Source of the DNA: Bacillota bacterium
GTDB taxonomy: Bacteria > Bacillota > UBA4882 > UBA8346
Assembly (NCBI GenBank): GCA_023415375.1
Contig: JAEZKW010000143.1
Coordinates: forward strand, 1 to 5,066
Direction: 5' to 3'
DNA length: 5,066 nt
Shown here: piece by piece, positions 1-5,043 of the stretch
Layout of the letters: every line of letters begins with the position of its first letter
How positions within the stretch are numbered: position 1 is the first letter of the stretch
Made by a program: the position numbers and the translations under genes
Notes under the pieces: generated by a model
Databases searched by the model: none
What the model was told of the DNA's origin: nothing
What the model saw: only the letters and a program-made list of their open reading frames with translations

Positions 1-500
1 AAAGCATACGCCGCCTTGCTTGCTTCCAAGTCGGTCCGGATACTGCCATCTGCTTTTCCTTCTTCAATCATCATCGTGAATTTTTGAAACATTTCCTGAT
101 CAAACTGCATAAACTCCTGCCGTTTCGGACTGTTTTCATCCTTTGTCTTTACAAACCCAATGTAATTCATAAGTCGAAAAATATCCGGATAGTCCTGATA
201 AAATTGATAATATGCCCGTCCTGTAAGGCAAAGTTTTTCAAACCCGGTTTTTCCCTGTTCCAGCGCTGTCTGGACATAGAAAAACATTTGTTTGAATCCT
301 TTAAGCGCTACTGCAAAATATAAGTCGTCCTTGTTAATAAAATATTGATAGACCGTTCTTTTTGTAAACTGCGCCTCTTTGGCTATTTCGTCCATGGAAG
401 CGCCGTCGTAGCCTTTGAGGCAAAATATTTTTTCCGCTGCTGCAATAATTTCCGATTCCCGTATTTGTTTTTCCTTTTCCCGCCTTGACACACCGTTCAT
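1..500 (-). CDS. TetR-family transcriptional repressor, C-terminus cut off by window edge
   Basis: Reading the minus strand from the ATG at 500-498 gives an uninterrupted 166-codon frame that leaves the window at position 1. It is a DNA-binding repressor of the TetR family. Residues about 15-62 form the TetR_N domain. The helix-turn-helix is about residues 35-60, with SMDEIAKEA, then FTKRTVYQYF as recognition helix, then NKDDLYFAV, the family's usual signature. The rest, about 65-166, is the helical ligand-binding/dimerisation part with aromatic-rich stretches (MFFYVQ, YYQFYQDYPDIF). Family members are usually about 190-210 residues, so roughly 25-45 residues are missing. The start is supported by GGGAGGT at 509-515, 8 nt upstream. 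The gene is divergent from the SDR operon, and the shared intergenic region carries palindromes. Self-repression and control of the SDR operon are therefore the natural inference. The inducer is unknown. Confidence 0.93.
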   Translation of the reverse strand, partial: MNGVSRREKEKQIRESEIIAAAEKIFCLKGYDGASMDEIAKEAQFTKRTVYQYFINKDDLYFAVALKGFKQMFFYVQTALEQGKTGFEKLCLTGRAYYQFYQDYPDIFRLMNYIGFVKTKDENSPKRQEFMQFDQEMFQKFTMMIEEGKADGSIRTDLEASKAAYA

Positions 501-536
501 TATCAATTACCTCCCGCGCTTGACTATTTTAAAAAA

Positions 537-552
537 CAATAGTACACTATTG
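537..552. promoter_or_regulatory. Probable TetR operator O1 (CAATAGT-AC-ACTATTG)
   Basis: A perfect inverted repeat with 7-bp arms around a 2-bp centre, 37-52 bp upstream of the tetR start codon. Size and symmetry fit a TetR-dimer site. A second near-copy lies at 637-652 next to the SDR promoter, which argues that both are sites for the divergent TetR protein. That assignment is inferred; the repeats themselves are seen directly. Confidence 0.65.
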
Positions 553-562
553 GTATACCAAT
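549..562. promoter_or_regulatory. Second perfect palindrome overlapping O1 (ATTGGTATACCAAT)
   Basis: A 14-bp perfect palindrome that shares its first four bases (ATTG) with the last four of O1. Together they make a 26-bp composite (537-562) with three ATTG/CAAT half-elements. It could be a second TetR-dimer site bound on an offset face, or the site of another regulator. I cannot tell which. Confidence 0.45.
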
Positions 563-626
563 TATCCTATAAGTATATTTACTATCCCTTGAGTTTACAG
601 ATGTATTATAAGCATAAAATACAGGA

Positions 627-653
627 TTGTGATTGTCAATAGTTTACTATAAT
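627..653 (+). promoter_or_regulatory. Candidate sigma-A promoter of the SDR operon
   Basis: A perfect TATAAT hexamer lies at 648-653. A start of transcription near 660 would leave a leader of about 45 nt before the SDR start codon. The best upstream hexamer I see is TTGTGA at 627-632, but its spacing of 15 bp is short. At 17 bp the sequence is GATTGT. The -10 is therefore good and the -35 weak or uncertain. O2 overlaps the -10. Confidence 0.5.
637..652. promoter_or_regulatory. Probable TetR operator O2 (CAATAGT-TT-ACTATAA), overlapping the SDR promoter
   Basis: The left arm CAATAGT is identical to O1; the right arm ACTATAA differs from ACTATTG only in the last two bases. Bases 641-650 form a 5-2-5 perfect palindrome. 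The right arm contains most of the TATAAT hexamer at 648-653, so a bound repressor would block RNA polymerase at this promoter. Its first base lies exactly 100 bp from that of O1. Confidence 0.62.
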
Positions 654-692
654 GATTAACAAGCAGCAATTAACAGATCAAAAAGACATTTT

Positions 693-699
693 GAGGAGG
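693..699 (+). promoter_or_regulatory. Ribosome binding site that favours the second ATG of the SDR gene
   Basis: GAGGAGG ends only 2 nt before the ATG at 702 but 5 nt before the adjacent in-frame ATG at 705. The latter spacing is the more usable one, so the protein probably begins MTSEKSN. Confidence 0.7.
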
Positions 700-704
700 C
701 TATG

Positions 705-1502
705 ATGACAAGTGAAAAATCGAATTACGCATTAATTACCGGAGCATCAACTGGAATAGGCTATGAAATGGCCAAAGTGTTCGCCCGGAAACATTATAAT
801 TTGGTGGTGGTAGCGCGAAATGAGGAAAAACTCAGAAAGATGGCGGATGAATTCAGCGCGGCTTACGATATTCATACGGTAATAATTGTAAAAAATTTGG
901 CGTTTATGAATTCAGCGGCAGAAGTCTATCAGGAAGTAATCAATTTAAAGCTAAATGTGGAAATACTCATCAATAATGCCGGATTCGGCAATCTCGGGTT
1001 CTTTCATGAAACCGCGCTTCAAAAAGAAATTGACATGATTCAACTGAACGCTATCGCCTTGACGCAACTCACCAAGCTTTTTGCTCAGACAATGGTGCAA
1101 AATAGATGTGGAAAAATATTAAATGTGGCCTCAACCGGTTCTTATCAGCCGGGGCCATTATTTGCCGTGTATTATGCGACCAAAGCGTATGTTTTATCTT
1201 TCTCTGAAGCAATCGCCAATGAATTAAAGCCTTTTGGCGTTTTAGTATCGATTCTGTGCCCAGGTGCTACCAGAAGCGAATTTGCCAAGAATGCGGGAAA
1301 AGGAACTGTAAAATCGGCCATGGAAGCAAAGGCTGTAGCTGAAATCGCCTATCGAGGTCTCATGAAAAACAAAATAATTATTATTCCCGGACTCTTTAAC
1401 AAAATATTTGTTTTTACGACCCGCATATTACCGAGAAATATTTCGGCGAATCTTATTCGTAGGATGCAAATGTCTGCCTTGAAGAATAAAAATATGCAAT
1501 AA
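705..1502 (+). CDS. SDR-family oxidoreductase (classical short-chain dehydrogenase, DltE/YqjQ-like)
   Basis: A cytoplasmic NAD(P)H-dependent carbonyl/alcohol oxidoreductase of the short-chain dehydrogenase family, 265 residues, normal for the group. Residue numbers below count from the ATG at 702; subtract one for the preferred start at 705. The Rossmann glycine motif TGASTGIG is at 13-20. Arg39 ends beta-2, which usually means NADP(H) preference. NNAG is at 91-94, Asn116 follows, Ser144 is in NVAS, and YxxxK is Tyr157-Lys161. The Asn-Ser-Tyr-Lys tetrad is thus complete and the enzyme should be active. One oddity: the beta-3 Asp that usually contacts the adenine (the DL motif) reads Asn-Leu at 65-66. 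The C-terminal hydrophobic and basic stretch (IIIIPGLFNKIF, then RILPRN) matches the DltE/YqjQ subgroup. This is the first gene of the operon under the candidate TetR-controlled promoter. The substrate is not predictable. Confidence 0.93.
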   Translation: MTSEKSNYALITGASTGIGYEMAKVFARKHYNLVVVARNEEKLRKMADEFSAAYDIHTVIIVKNLAFMNSAAEVYQEVINLKLNVEILINNAGFGNLGFFHETALQKEIDMIQLNAIALTQLTKLFAQTMVQNRCGKILNVASTGSYQPGPLFAVYYATKAYVLSFSEAIANELKPFGVLVSILCPGATRSEFAKNAGKGTVKSAMEAKAVAEIAYRGLMKNKIIIIPGLFNKIFVFTTRILPRNISANLIRRMQMSALKNKNMQ

Positions 1503-1551
1503 ACTTTTGGCCTATCGAATGATAGAGAATTTTATATGGAGATGATTCATT

Positions 1552-2340
1552 TTGAAGACGAAAATTTATTATTTTTCCGCCACCGGTAATTCTTTAGCGA
1601 TTGCCCGCAGTATCGCCGCCGGAGTTGGTGAGGCCGAGTTGGTTGCAATTCCAAAGGTGATCACTAGTAGAATTGACACGACTGCTCCCAAGATTGGTCT
1701 GGTTTTTCCCGTATACGCCTGGGGGTTGCCGCGAATCGTTGTGGATTTTGTCAAGCAACTAAAGTTGAATAAGGAACAATATGTTTTTGCCGTGGCCACT
1801 TGTGGTGGAACCCCTGCCGGAACCTTGTTTCAATTGCAAAAACTATTGAAACCAAATGGTGCAGATTTGGATGCCGGTTTTGTAGTGAAAGAAACTTCCG
1901 GCAGTCTTGGTATGGAAAATGCTTTAATAAGCTTTGTAAGAAGTGTTGCCGGGAAACTGCCCCAGCCCGGAAAAGAACGGCTTCCTGAGATTATAGCGAC
2001 AGTTAAGGAGGGAAAAAGGCACAGGCCGGAAAGCAGTTCTTTGGGAGCTAACTTTTTAGGAAGTATATTATATAAAGCAGCTATTCACAGTTTTCAGAAA
2101 GCTGACCGTGGTTTTTGGGTGGATCAGAGATGCAATACTTGTAGGATTTGTGAGAAAATCTGCCCGCGTCAAAATATCAAAATGGTGAATAGCAAACCGG
2201 CTTGGCATCATGATTGTGAACTATGCATGACCTGCATTCATTGGTGCCCAAATGAAGCAATTCAATTACAGAATGGAAGTTTAGGTAAAAAACGTTACCA
2301 TCATCCTGAAGTAACGATAAAAGAGATGATTTTAAGATGA
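1552..2340 (+). CDS. EFR1-type flavodoxin-ferredoxin fusion protein with two [4Fe-4S] motifs
   Basis: A soluble electron-transfer protein of 262 residues. The N-terminal half is flavodoxin-like: KIYYFSATGNSLAIAR at about 4-19 carries the phosphate-binding loop for FMN (SATGNS, 9-14). FPVYAWGLP at 52-60 and CGGTPAG at 84-90 are the other conserved loops of this fold. The C-terminal domain is a bacterial 2[4Fe-4S] ferredoxin, with CxxCxxCxxxCP twice: Cys194/197/200/204 and Cys222/225/228/232. This order is that of the EFR1 family, common in anaerobic Bacillota. It begins with TTG at 1552, preceded by GGAG at 1538-1541 (10 nt spacing); I see no in-frame ATG nearby that fits better. It lies 49 nt after the SDR gene and overlaps the PEBP gene by 4 nt, so co-transcription is likely. 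It probably carries electrons between a flavin or iron-sulfur partner and an unidentified acceptor. A direct link to the SDR is inference. Confidence 0.92.
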   Translation: MKTKIYYFSATGNSLAIARSIAAGVGEAELVAIPKVITSRIDTTAPKIGLVFPVYAWGLPRIVVDFVKQLKLNKEQYVFAVATCGGTPAGTLFQLQKLLKPNGADLDAGFVVKETSGSLGMENALISFVRSVAGKLPQPGKERLPEIIATVKEGKRHRPESSSLGANFLGSILYKAAIHSFQKADRGFWVDQRCNTCRICEKICPRQNIKMVNSKPAWHHDCELCMTCIHWCPNEAIQLQNGSLGKKRYHHPEVTIKEMILR

Positions 2341-2945
2341 AACATTCCAATGCAGCCGGGAGCGTAGCGACTTTAAGAGGACTTAGGTTAAAAAGAATAA
2401 TGATTTTGACATTATTATTTGTTGGAATGTTTAACAGTCAAGTCTTTGGAACGGCAGACCCCAAATTGCCTGATAAGAAATTTCGGTTATTAAGTCAAGC
2501 TTTTTACTACGGAGAAGAGATGCCTAGCCGTTACAGCAGCACCAAAAAAGGGCAAAACATCTCACCACCATTGAATTGGGTGAACCCTCCAAAGGGGACC
2601 AAGAGTTTTACCTTAATAGTGGACGATCCGGATATACCTCTTGGCTTTATCTTTACCCATTGGTTGATTTGTAATATTCCTGCGGAAAAGCAAGGATTGC
2701 TAGAAAATGTTCCCCATCAAGTATCATTTAAGGATGGTACCGTTCAGGGCAAAAATGGTTATAAAAAGAATGAGTATTACGGTCCGAATCCGGTTTGGGG
2801 GAGACACCGGTATTATTTTACTATCTATGCGCTGGATACTACAATAAATTTCGATTCGACTTTAAACAAGAAAAAATTAATGCAAGCAATGAAGGGACAT
2901 ATTTTAGATCGGGCCCAACTTATGGGCTACTTTTCCAAGAGATGA
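2337..2945 (+). CDS. YbhB/YbcL-like PEBP (Raf kinase inhibitor-like) protein, probably exported
   Basis: A phosphatidylethanolamine-binding-protein family member of 202 residues. The family signatures are in order: SPPLNW at 76-81, DDPDIPLG at 96-103 with His108 in FTHW, NIP at 113-115, YYGPNP at 147-152 and GRHRYYFTIYALD at 155-167. Together they line the small anion/phospholipid-headgroup pocket. The bacterial role is unclear; no enzymatic activity is established for most members. The N-terminus looks like a signal peptide: basic RLKR at 17-20, hydrophobic core IMILTLLFVGMF at 21-32, possible cleavage after VFG (38). No lipobox cysteine is present. The ATG at 2337 overlaps the preceding stop (ATGA), suggesting translational coupling. 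An alternative ATG at 2400 (Met22) has AGAGG/TAGG upstream but would remove the basic n-region, so I prefer 2337. Confidence 0.9.
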   Translation: MKHSNAAGSVATLRGLRLKRIMILTLLFVGMFNSQVFGTADPKLPDKKFRLLSQAFYYGEEMPSRYSSTKKGQNISPPLNWVNPPKGTKSFTLIVDDPDIPLGFIFTHWLICNIPAEKQGLLENVPHQVSFKDGTVQGKNGYKKNEYYGPNPVWGRHRYYFTIYALDTTINFDSTLNKKKLMQAMKGHILDRAQLMGYFSKR

Positions 2946-2971
2946 AGTATAGCCTAATCCAGATTCAATGA

Positions 2972-3019
2972 TAAAGCTCATTGGGCTTCCAAGGCATCCT
3001 TTGGTAGCAATGGGCTTTA
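2972..3019. terminator. Long imperfect hairpin between convergent genes, probable bidirectional terminator
   Basis: Positions 2972-2983 (TAAAGCTCATTG) pair with 3008-3019 (CAATGGGCTTTA) over 12 bp with one G-T wobble. Inside, CCAAGG (2989-2994) pairs with CCTTTGG (2998-3004) with one bulged base around a short loop. It starts 27 nt after the PEBP stop and touches the stop of the aldo/keto reductase gene on the other strand, the right place to end both operons. Neither side has a long T-run, so the intrinsic terminator call is moderate. Confidence 0.55.
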
Positions 3020-4006
3020 CTACCCATTAATCCCTTTCATGCCTTCCTCAGTATAACGCTCTCCCTGAACGGCATCCAAACCAAACAGGGAATCGATCTC
3101 GGTTTTTTCTTTTTCCGAGATGGTGATTTCGGCAGCTTCGATGTTTTCCAGCAAATAGGAACGACGTTTGGTACCAGGAATAGGAATGATATTTTCTCCT
3201 CTGAAGAGCACCCAGGCAAGTGCTAATTGAGAGGCCTTGACACCTTTGTTTTTGGCGATTGTCTCAAATTTTTCAACAAGCGCCCGGTTATGAATAAAAT
3301 TTTCCCCTTGCATTCTTGGTAAAGTTTTTCGAAAGTCACCTTCTGCTGAAATAACGGACTGATCGAGTTTTCCGGTTAAGAGGCCGCGCCCCAAAGGACT
3401 GTATGCTACCAGACTAATCCCGAGTTCATAAAGAAGCGGTAAAATTTGCTTTTCGACTTGTCGGGTAAGGAGGGAATATTCGGATTGTACTGCTGAAAGA
3501 GGATGGACAGCGTGGGCCCTCCAAATTGTGGTGGCAGATGCTTCCGAAATCCCGATAAAGCGGACTTTCCCTTGCTGGACCAATTCGGACATCGCGCCAA
3601 TCGTATCTTCAATTGGTACAGTGTCATCGATCCGGTGAATGTAGTACAAATCGATAACATCCCTCCCCAGACGGCGCAAGCTGGATTCAGCAGACTTCTT
3701 GACGTATTCGGGGCGTCCGCAAATGCTGCGTTCATATTTTCCTTCTTCTCTGACAATGCCGAATTTGGTGGCGACCAAAACATCACCGTGCCACTGTTTC
3801 AAAACCGAACCGATTAATTCTTCATTATGCCCGTTATTATAGCAATCGGCTGTATCCAGCATAGTGATTCCATTTTCAAGAGCTGTTAAAATTGTCGCTT
3901 TCGATTCATTTTCATCCCCCCTACCGTAAAACTCACTCATTCCCATACATCCGAGTCCTAAAATCGATACCTTGGGGCCATTTTTTCCCAATTGCCTTTG
4001 TTTCAT
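3020..4006 (-). CDS. Aldo/keto reductase (AKR superfamily)
   Basis: A cytoplasmic NADPH-dependent aldo/keto reductase of 328 residues, a (beta/alpha)8 barrel that reduces aldehydes and ketones. Numbering from the ATG at 4006: LGLGCMGMSEFYG at about 16-28 is the N-terminal signature. The catalytic tetrad is complete: Asp51 (LDTADCY), Tyr56, Lys81 (ATKFG) and His124 (YYIHRID). GISEAS (152-157) and the Gln174-SEYS stretch contact the nicotinamide. YSPLGRGLLTG is at 202-212, and PGTKRRSYLLEN at 277-288 is the cofactor-phosphate binding segment. It resembles the broad YakC/AKR13 type. A GTG frame start at 4015 would overlap the Shine-Dalgarno sequence itself, so 4006 is chosen. It follows the MerR gene by 33 nt on the same strand and is presumably its target. 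A role in carbonyl detoxification is inferred from this pairing. Confidence 0.95.
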   Translation of the reverse strand: MKQRQLGKNGPKVSILGLGCMGMSEFYGRGDENESKATILTALENGITMLDTADCYNNGHNEELIGSVLKQWHGDVLVATKFGIVREEGKYERSICGRPEYVKKSAESSLRRLGRDVIDLYYIHRIDDTVPIEDTIGAMSELVQQGKVRFIGISEASATTIWRAHAVHPLSAVQSEYSLLTRQVEKQILPLLYELGISLVAYSPLGRGLLTGKLDQSVISAEGDFRKTLPRMQGENFIHNRALVEKFETIAKNKGVKASQLALAWVLFRGENIIPIPGTKRRSYLLENIEAAEITISEKEKTEIDSLFGLDAVQGERYTEEGMKGING

Positions 4007-4014
4007 TCTACGCA

Positions 4015-4020
4015 CTCCTT
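4015..4020 (-). promoter_or_regulatory. Ribosome binding site deciding the aldo/keto reductase start
   Basis: On the minus strand this reads AAGGAG, 8 nt before the ATG at 4006-4004. An upstream in-frame GTG (4015-4013) shares a base with this motif and so cannot use it; MKQRQLG is the likely N-terminus. Confidence 0.8.
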
Positions 4021-4039
4021 TTTTCGTGATACTTTAATG

Positions 4040-4420
4040 TCAAGAAGTCTGAGTATCATTCTGTTGTTTTTTTTCCATGGCGTTGTATACTTCGATTTTT
4101 TGTTCAATATAATTTATACTTTCATTCAGCTCGGTAATTTGCGATAACAGCTTATCTCTTTGGGCTATTAACAATTGACGCCGCTTCCCAATGGTTTTCT
4201 CACCTTGGTAACGGAGTTCTGCATATTCTATCACTTGCGCAATCGGCATTTTCATTTTTTTCAAGCGCATGAGAAATTGAAGCCACTCGAAATCCTTTTC
4301 GGAGTAGTCACGGATTCCGTTTTCGTTTCTATGAACATTTTTAATAATTCCAAGCTTTTCATAATACCGTAAGGTTGGTGTGCTTATACCGAGTTTTTCG
4401 GCAATCTCCGAAATCGTCAC
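4040..4420 (-). CDS. MerR-family transcriptional regulator (AdhR/NmlR-like, cysteine-free)
   Basis: A MerR-type transcription activator/repressor of 126 residues. The winged helix-turn-helix is at the N-terminus: MTISEIAEKLGISTPTLRYY (1-20), EKLGII, then the wing with GIRDYSEKD (35-43). W46 to about I60 (FLMRLKKMKMPI) is the second helical pair. About 75-118 is the long dimerisation coiled coil, with a short polar tail. It starts with GTG at 4420-4418; AAGGAG at 4435-4430 lies 9 nt upstream and an in-frame TGA at 4429-4427 excludes a longer frame. The nearest relatives I recognise are the aldehyde/electrophile-responsive AdhR/NmlR group, which normally has one sensing cysteine near residue 52. 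Here residue 52 is Arg and there is no cysteine anywhere, so sensing must differ. It lies 33 nt upstream of the aldo/keto reductase, in one operon. Confidence 0.93.
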   Translation of the reverse strand: MTISEIAEKLGISTPTLRYYEKLGIIKNVHRNENGIRDYSEKDFEWLQFLMRLKKMKMPIAQVIEYAELRYQGEKTIGKRRQLLIAQRDKLLSQITELNESINYIEQKIEVYNAMEKKQQNDTQTS

Positions 4421-4441
4421 CTTGAATCACTCCTTGTTCCT

Positions 4442-4472
4442 ACTATACTACTTAAAGTTAACTTTAAGTCAA
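4442..4472 (-). promoter_or_regulatory. MerR-type promoter of the merR-AKR operon (19-bp spacer)
   Basis: On the minus strand: -35 TTGACT (4472-4467), a 19-bp spacer (4466-4448) and -10 TATAGT (4447-4442). A spacer of 19 rather than 17 bp is the hallmark of promoters that MerR proteins activate by untwisting DNA. Transcription would begin near 4435, giving a leader of only about 15 nt before the GTG start. Confidence 0.85.
4450..4469. promoter_or_regulatory. MerR operator: perfect 20-bp palindrome in the promoter spacer
   Basis: ACTTAAAGTTAACTTTAAGT is its own reverse complement over 20 bp and nearly fills the spacer of the merR promoter. It contains CTTAAAG-N4-CTTTAAG, which from memory is the inverted repeat reported for Bacillus subtilis AdhR targets. 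The binding protein is inferred to be the adjacent MerR product. Confidence 0.85.
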
Positions 4473-4562
4473 GTGGTTTTTTTACCTTTTGAGGCGGCAA
4501 ATTTATAAGTATCCGGTAGGAATGAAAAACTGGTCCTTTAGAATATAAAAACAAGTATTTTT

Positions 4563-4582
4563 ATAGTTGGAATTTCAACTAT
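4563..4582. promoter_or_regulatory. MarR-style operator A (upstream copy)
   Basis: ATAGTTGGAATTTCAACTAT is a 20-bp palindrome with a single mismatched pair (4570/4575). It is identical at 17 of 20 positions to the copy beginning at 4600. It overlaps the candidate -35 of the promoter at 4567-4595. Length and AT-rich symmetry resemble MarR-family operators; no MarR gene is visible inside the window. Confidence 0.65.
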
Positions 4583-4595
4583 CAAGTGGTATATT
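4567..4595 (+). promoter_or_regulatory. Candidate sigma-A promoter for the GNAT-like gene
   Basis: TTGGAA (4567-4572), a 17-bp spacer, then TATATT (4590-4595). The -35 lies within operator A, and operator B begins 4 bp after the -10, covering the expected start point. Repression by occupancy of either site is the expected mode. The leader to the ATG at 4711 would be about 110 nt, in which I saw no convincing riboswitch or hairpin. Confidence 0.55.
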
Positions 4596-4599
4596 AATT

Positions 4600-4619
4600 A
4601 TAGTTGAAACTTCAACTAA
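4600..4619. promoter_or_regulatory. MarR-style operator B (downstream copy)
   Basis: The core at 4601-4618 (TAGTTGAA-AC-TTCAACTA) is a perfect inverted repeat with 8-bp arms. It sits 37 bp downstream of operator A, which is about three and a half helical turns. Both copies flank the promoter hexamers at 4567-4595. Confidence 0.65.
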
Positions 4620-4710
4620 GTGTGAAATTAAAATAAATCTGATTCAACAGCACAGCTTTAAGAGACCTTACAAATTCGTATTGTTCATCTCAAATGAAGA
4701 AGGTGTAAAA

Positions 4711-5031
4711 ATGTCTTTTCCCCCTGTTATTATTAGGCCGGCCCAAGAGAGGGATATGAAATCCATTTGGCACTTGTTGCACGCTGATGGTAAACCTTGG
4801 AGCCATGAAATGATTTGTAATGAACTACCGAATTTATTCGTTTTAACTTATCAAGAGAGGATTATCAGTATTTTTAAAGGAGTTTTTACTACAGGCGGAA
4901 TTGAGGAGTTTTGGATTGTTACCCATCCATTCTATTTGAATCATTCAATTAAGGTAGCGATGGAGAACATTATGGAAAGTATTTTAAATTATAAGATACT
5001 GAATGATATAGTTAAAAGTTCAACCACTTAG
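4711..5031 (+). CDS. Short GNAT-like (N-acetyltransferase fold) protein, acetyl-CoA loop degenerate
   Basis: A 106-residue protein. The N-terminus VIIRPAQERDMKSIWHLL (6-23) is the usual opening of a GNAT domain. LFVLTYQERIISIFKGVF (42-59) fits strands beta-2 and beta-3, and IEEFWIVTHPFYLNHSIKVAMENIMESIL (64-92) lies where the acetyl-CoA motif should be. There, the expected basic/Gly-rich Q/R-x-x-G-x-G/A is replaced by YLNHSI, with no glycine. The protein is shorter than the usual 140-170 residues and stops after helix alpha-3. It may be a non-catalytic or truncated member; activity is doubtful. The ATG at 4711 is chosen because AAGGTG (4700-4705) lies 5 nt upstream. The open frame extends upstream to 4567, but that would run through the promoter and operator B. 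It is the first gene after a doubled MarR-style operator and is followed closely by another ribosome binding site. Confidence 0.7.
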   Translation: MSFPPVIIRPAQERDMKSIWHLLHADGKPWSHEMICNELPNLFVLTYQERIISIFKGVFTTGGIEEFWIVTHPFYLNHSIKVAMENIMESILNYKILNDIVKSSTT

Positions 5032-5035
5032 GAGG
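5030..5035 (+). promoter_or_regulatory. Strong ribosome binding site for a following gene
   Basis: AGGAGG overlaps the TAG stop of the GNAT-like gene (5029-5031), a typical within-operon arrangement. It announces a further plus-strand gene whose coding part is almost entirely outside the window. Confidence 0.65.
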
Positions 5036-5043
5036 CGACCAAA

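Noticed and set aside
84..642. Two plus-strand open frames (84-323 and 415-642) beneath the TetR gene
   Set aside because: The first lies wholly antisense to a clear TetR coding sequence. The second overlaps the TetR N-terminus and runs through the palindromic control region. Neither has a ribosome binding site or a recognisable domain.
1512..1525. Small hairpin CTATC-GAAT-GATAG between the SDR and EFR1 genes
   Set aside because: The stem is only 5 bp and AT-rich, with no T-run after it. It is too weak to be a terminator, and the two genes look co-transcribed.
3406..3817. Open frames of about 100-126 residues on both strands within the aldo/keto reductase gene
   Set aside because: They overlap a complete, motif-rich aldo/keto reductase frame and show no family signature; they are shadow frames.
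4007..4015. GTG start for the aldo/keto reductase at 4015
   Set aside because: It overlaps the AAGGAG motif that must serve as its ribosome binding site; the ATG at 4006 has ideal spacing.
4470..4562. Stretch between the merR promoter and operator A, checked for a small RNA, leader peptide or additional hairpin
   Set aside because: It contains a T-run and scattered AT-rich sequence, but I found no convincing stem, start/ribosome-site pair or repeat.
4567..4710. N-terminal extension of the GNAT-like frame up to 4567
   Set aside because: It would translate the promoter -10 and operator B, and residues before Met49 match no GNAT feature. The ATG at 4711 has its own ribosome binding site.
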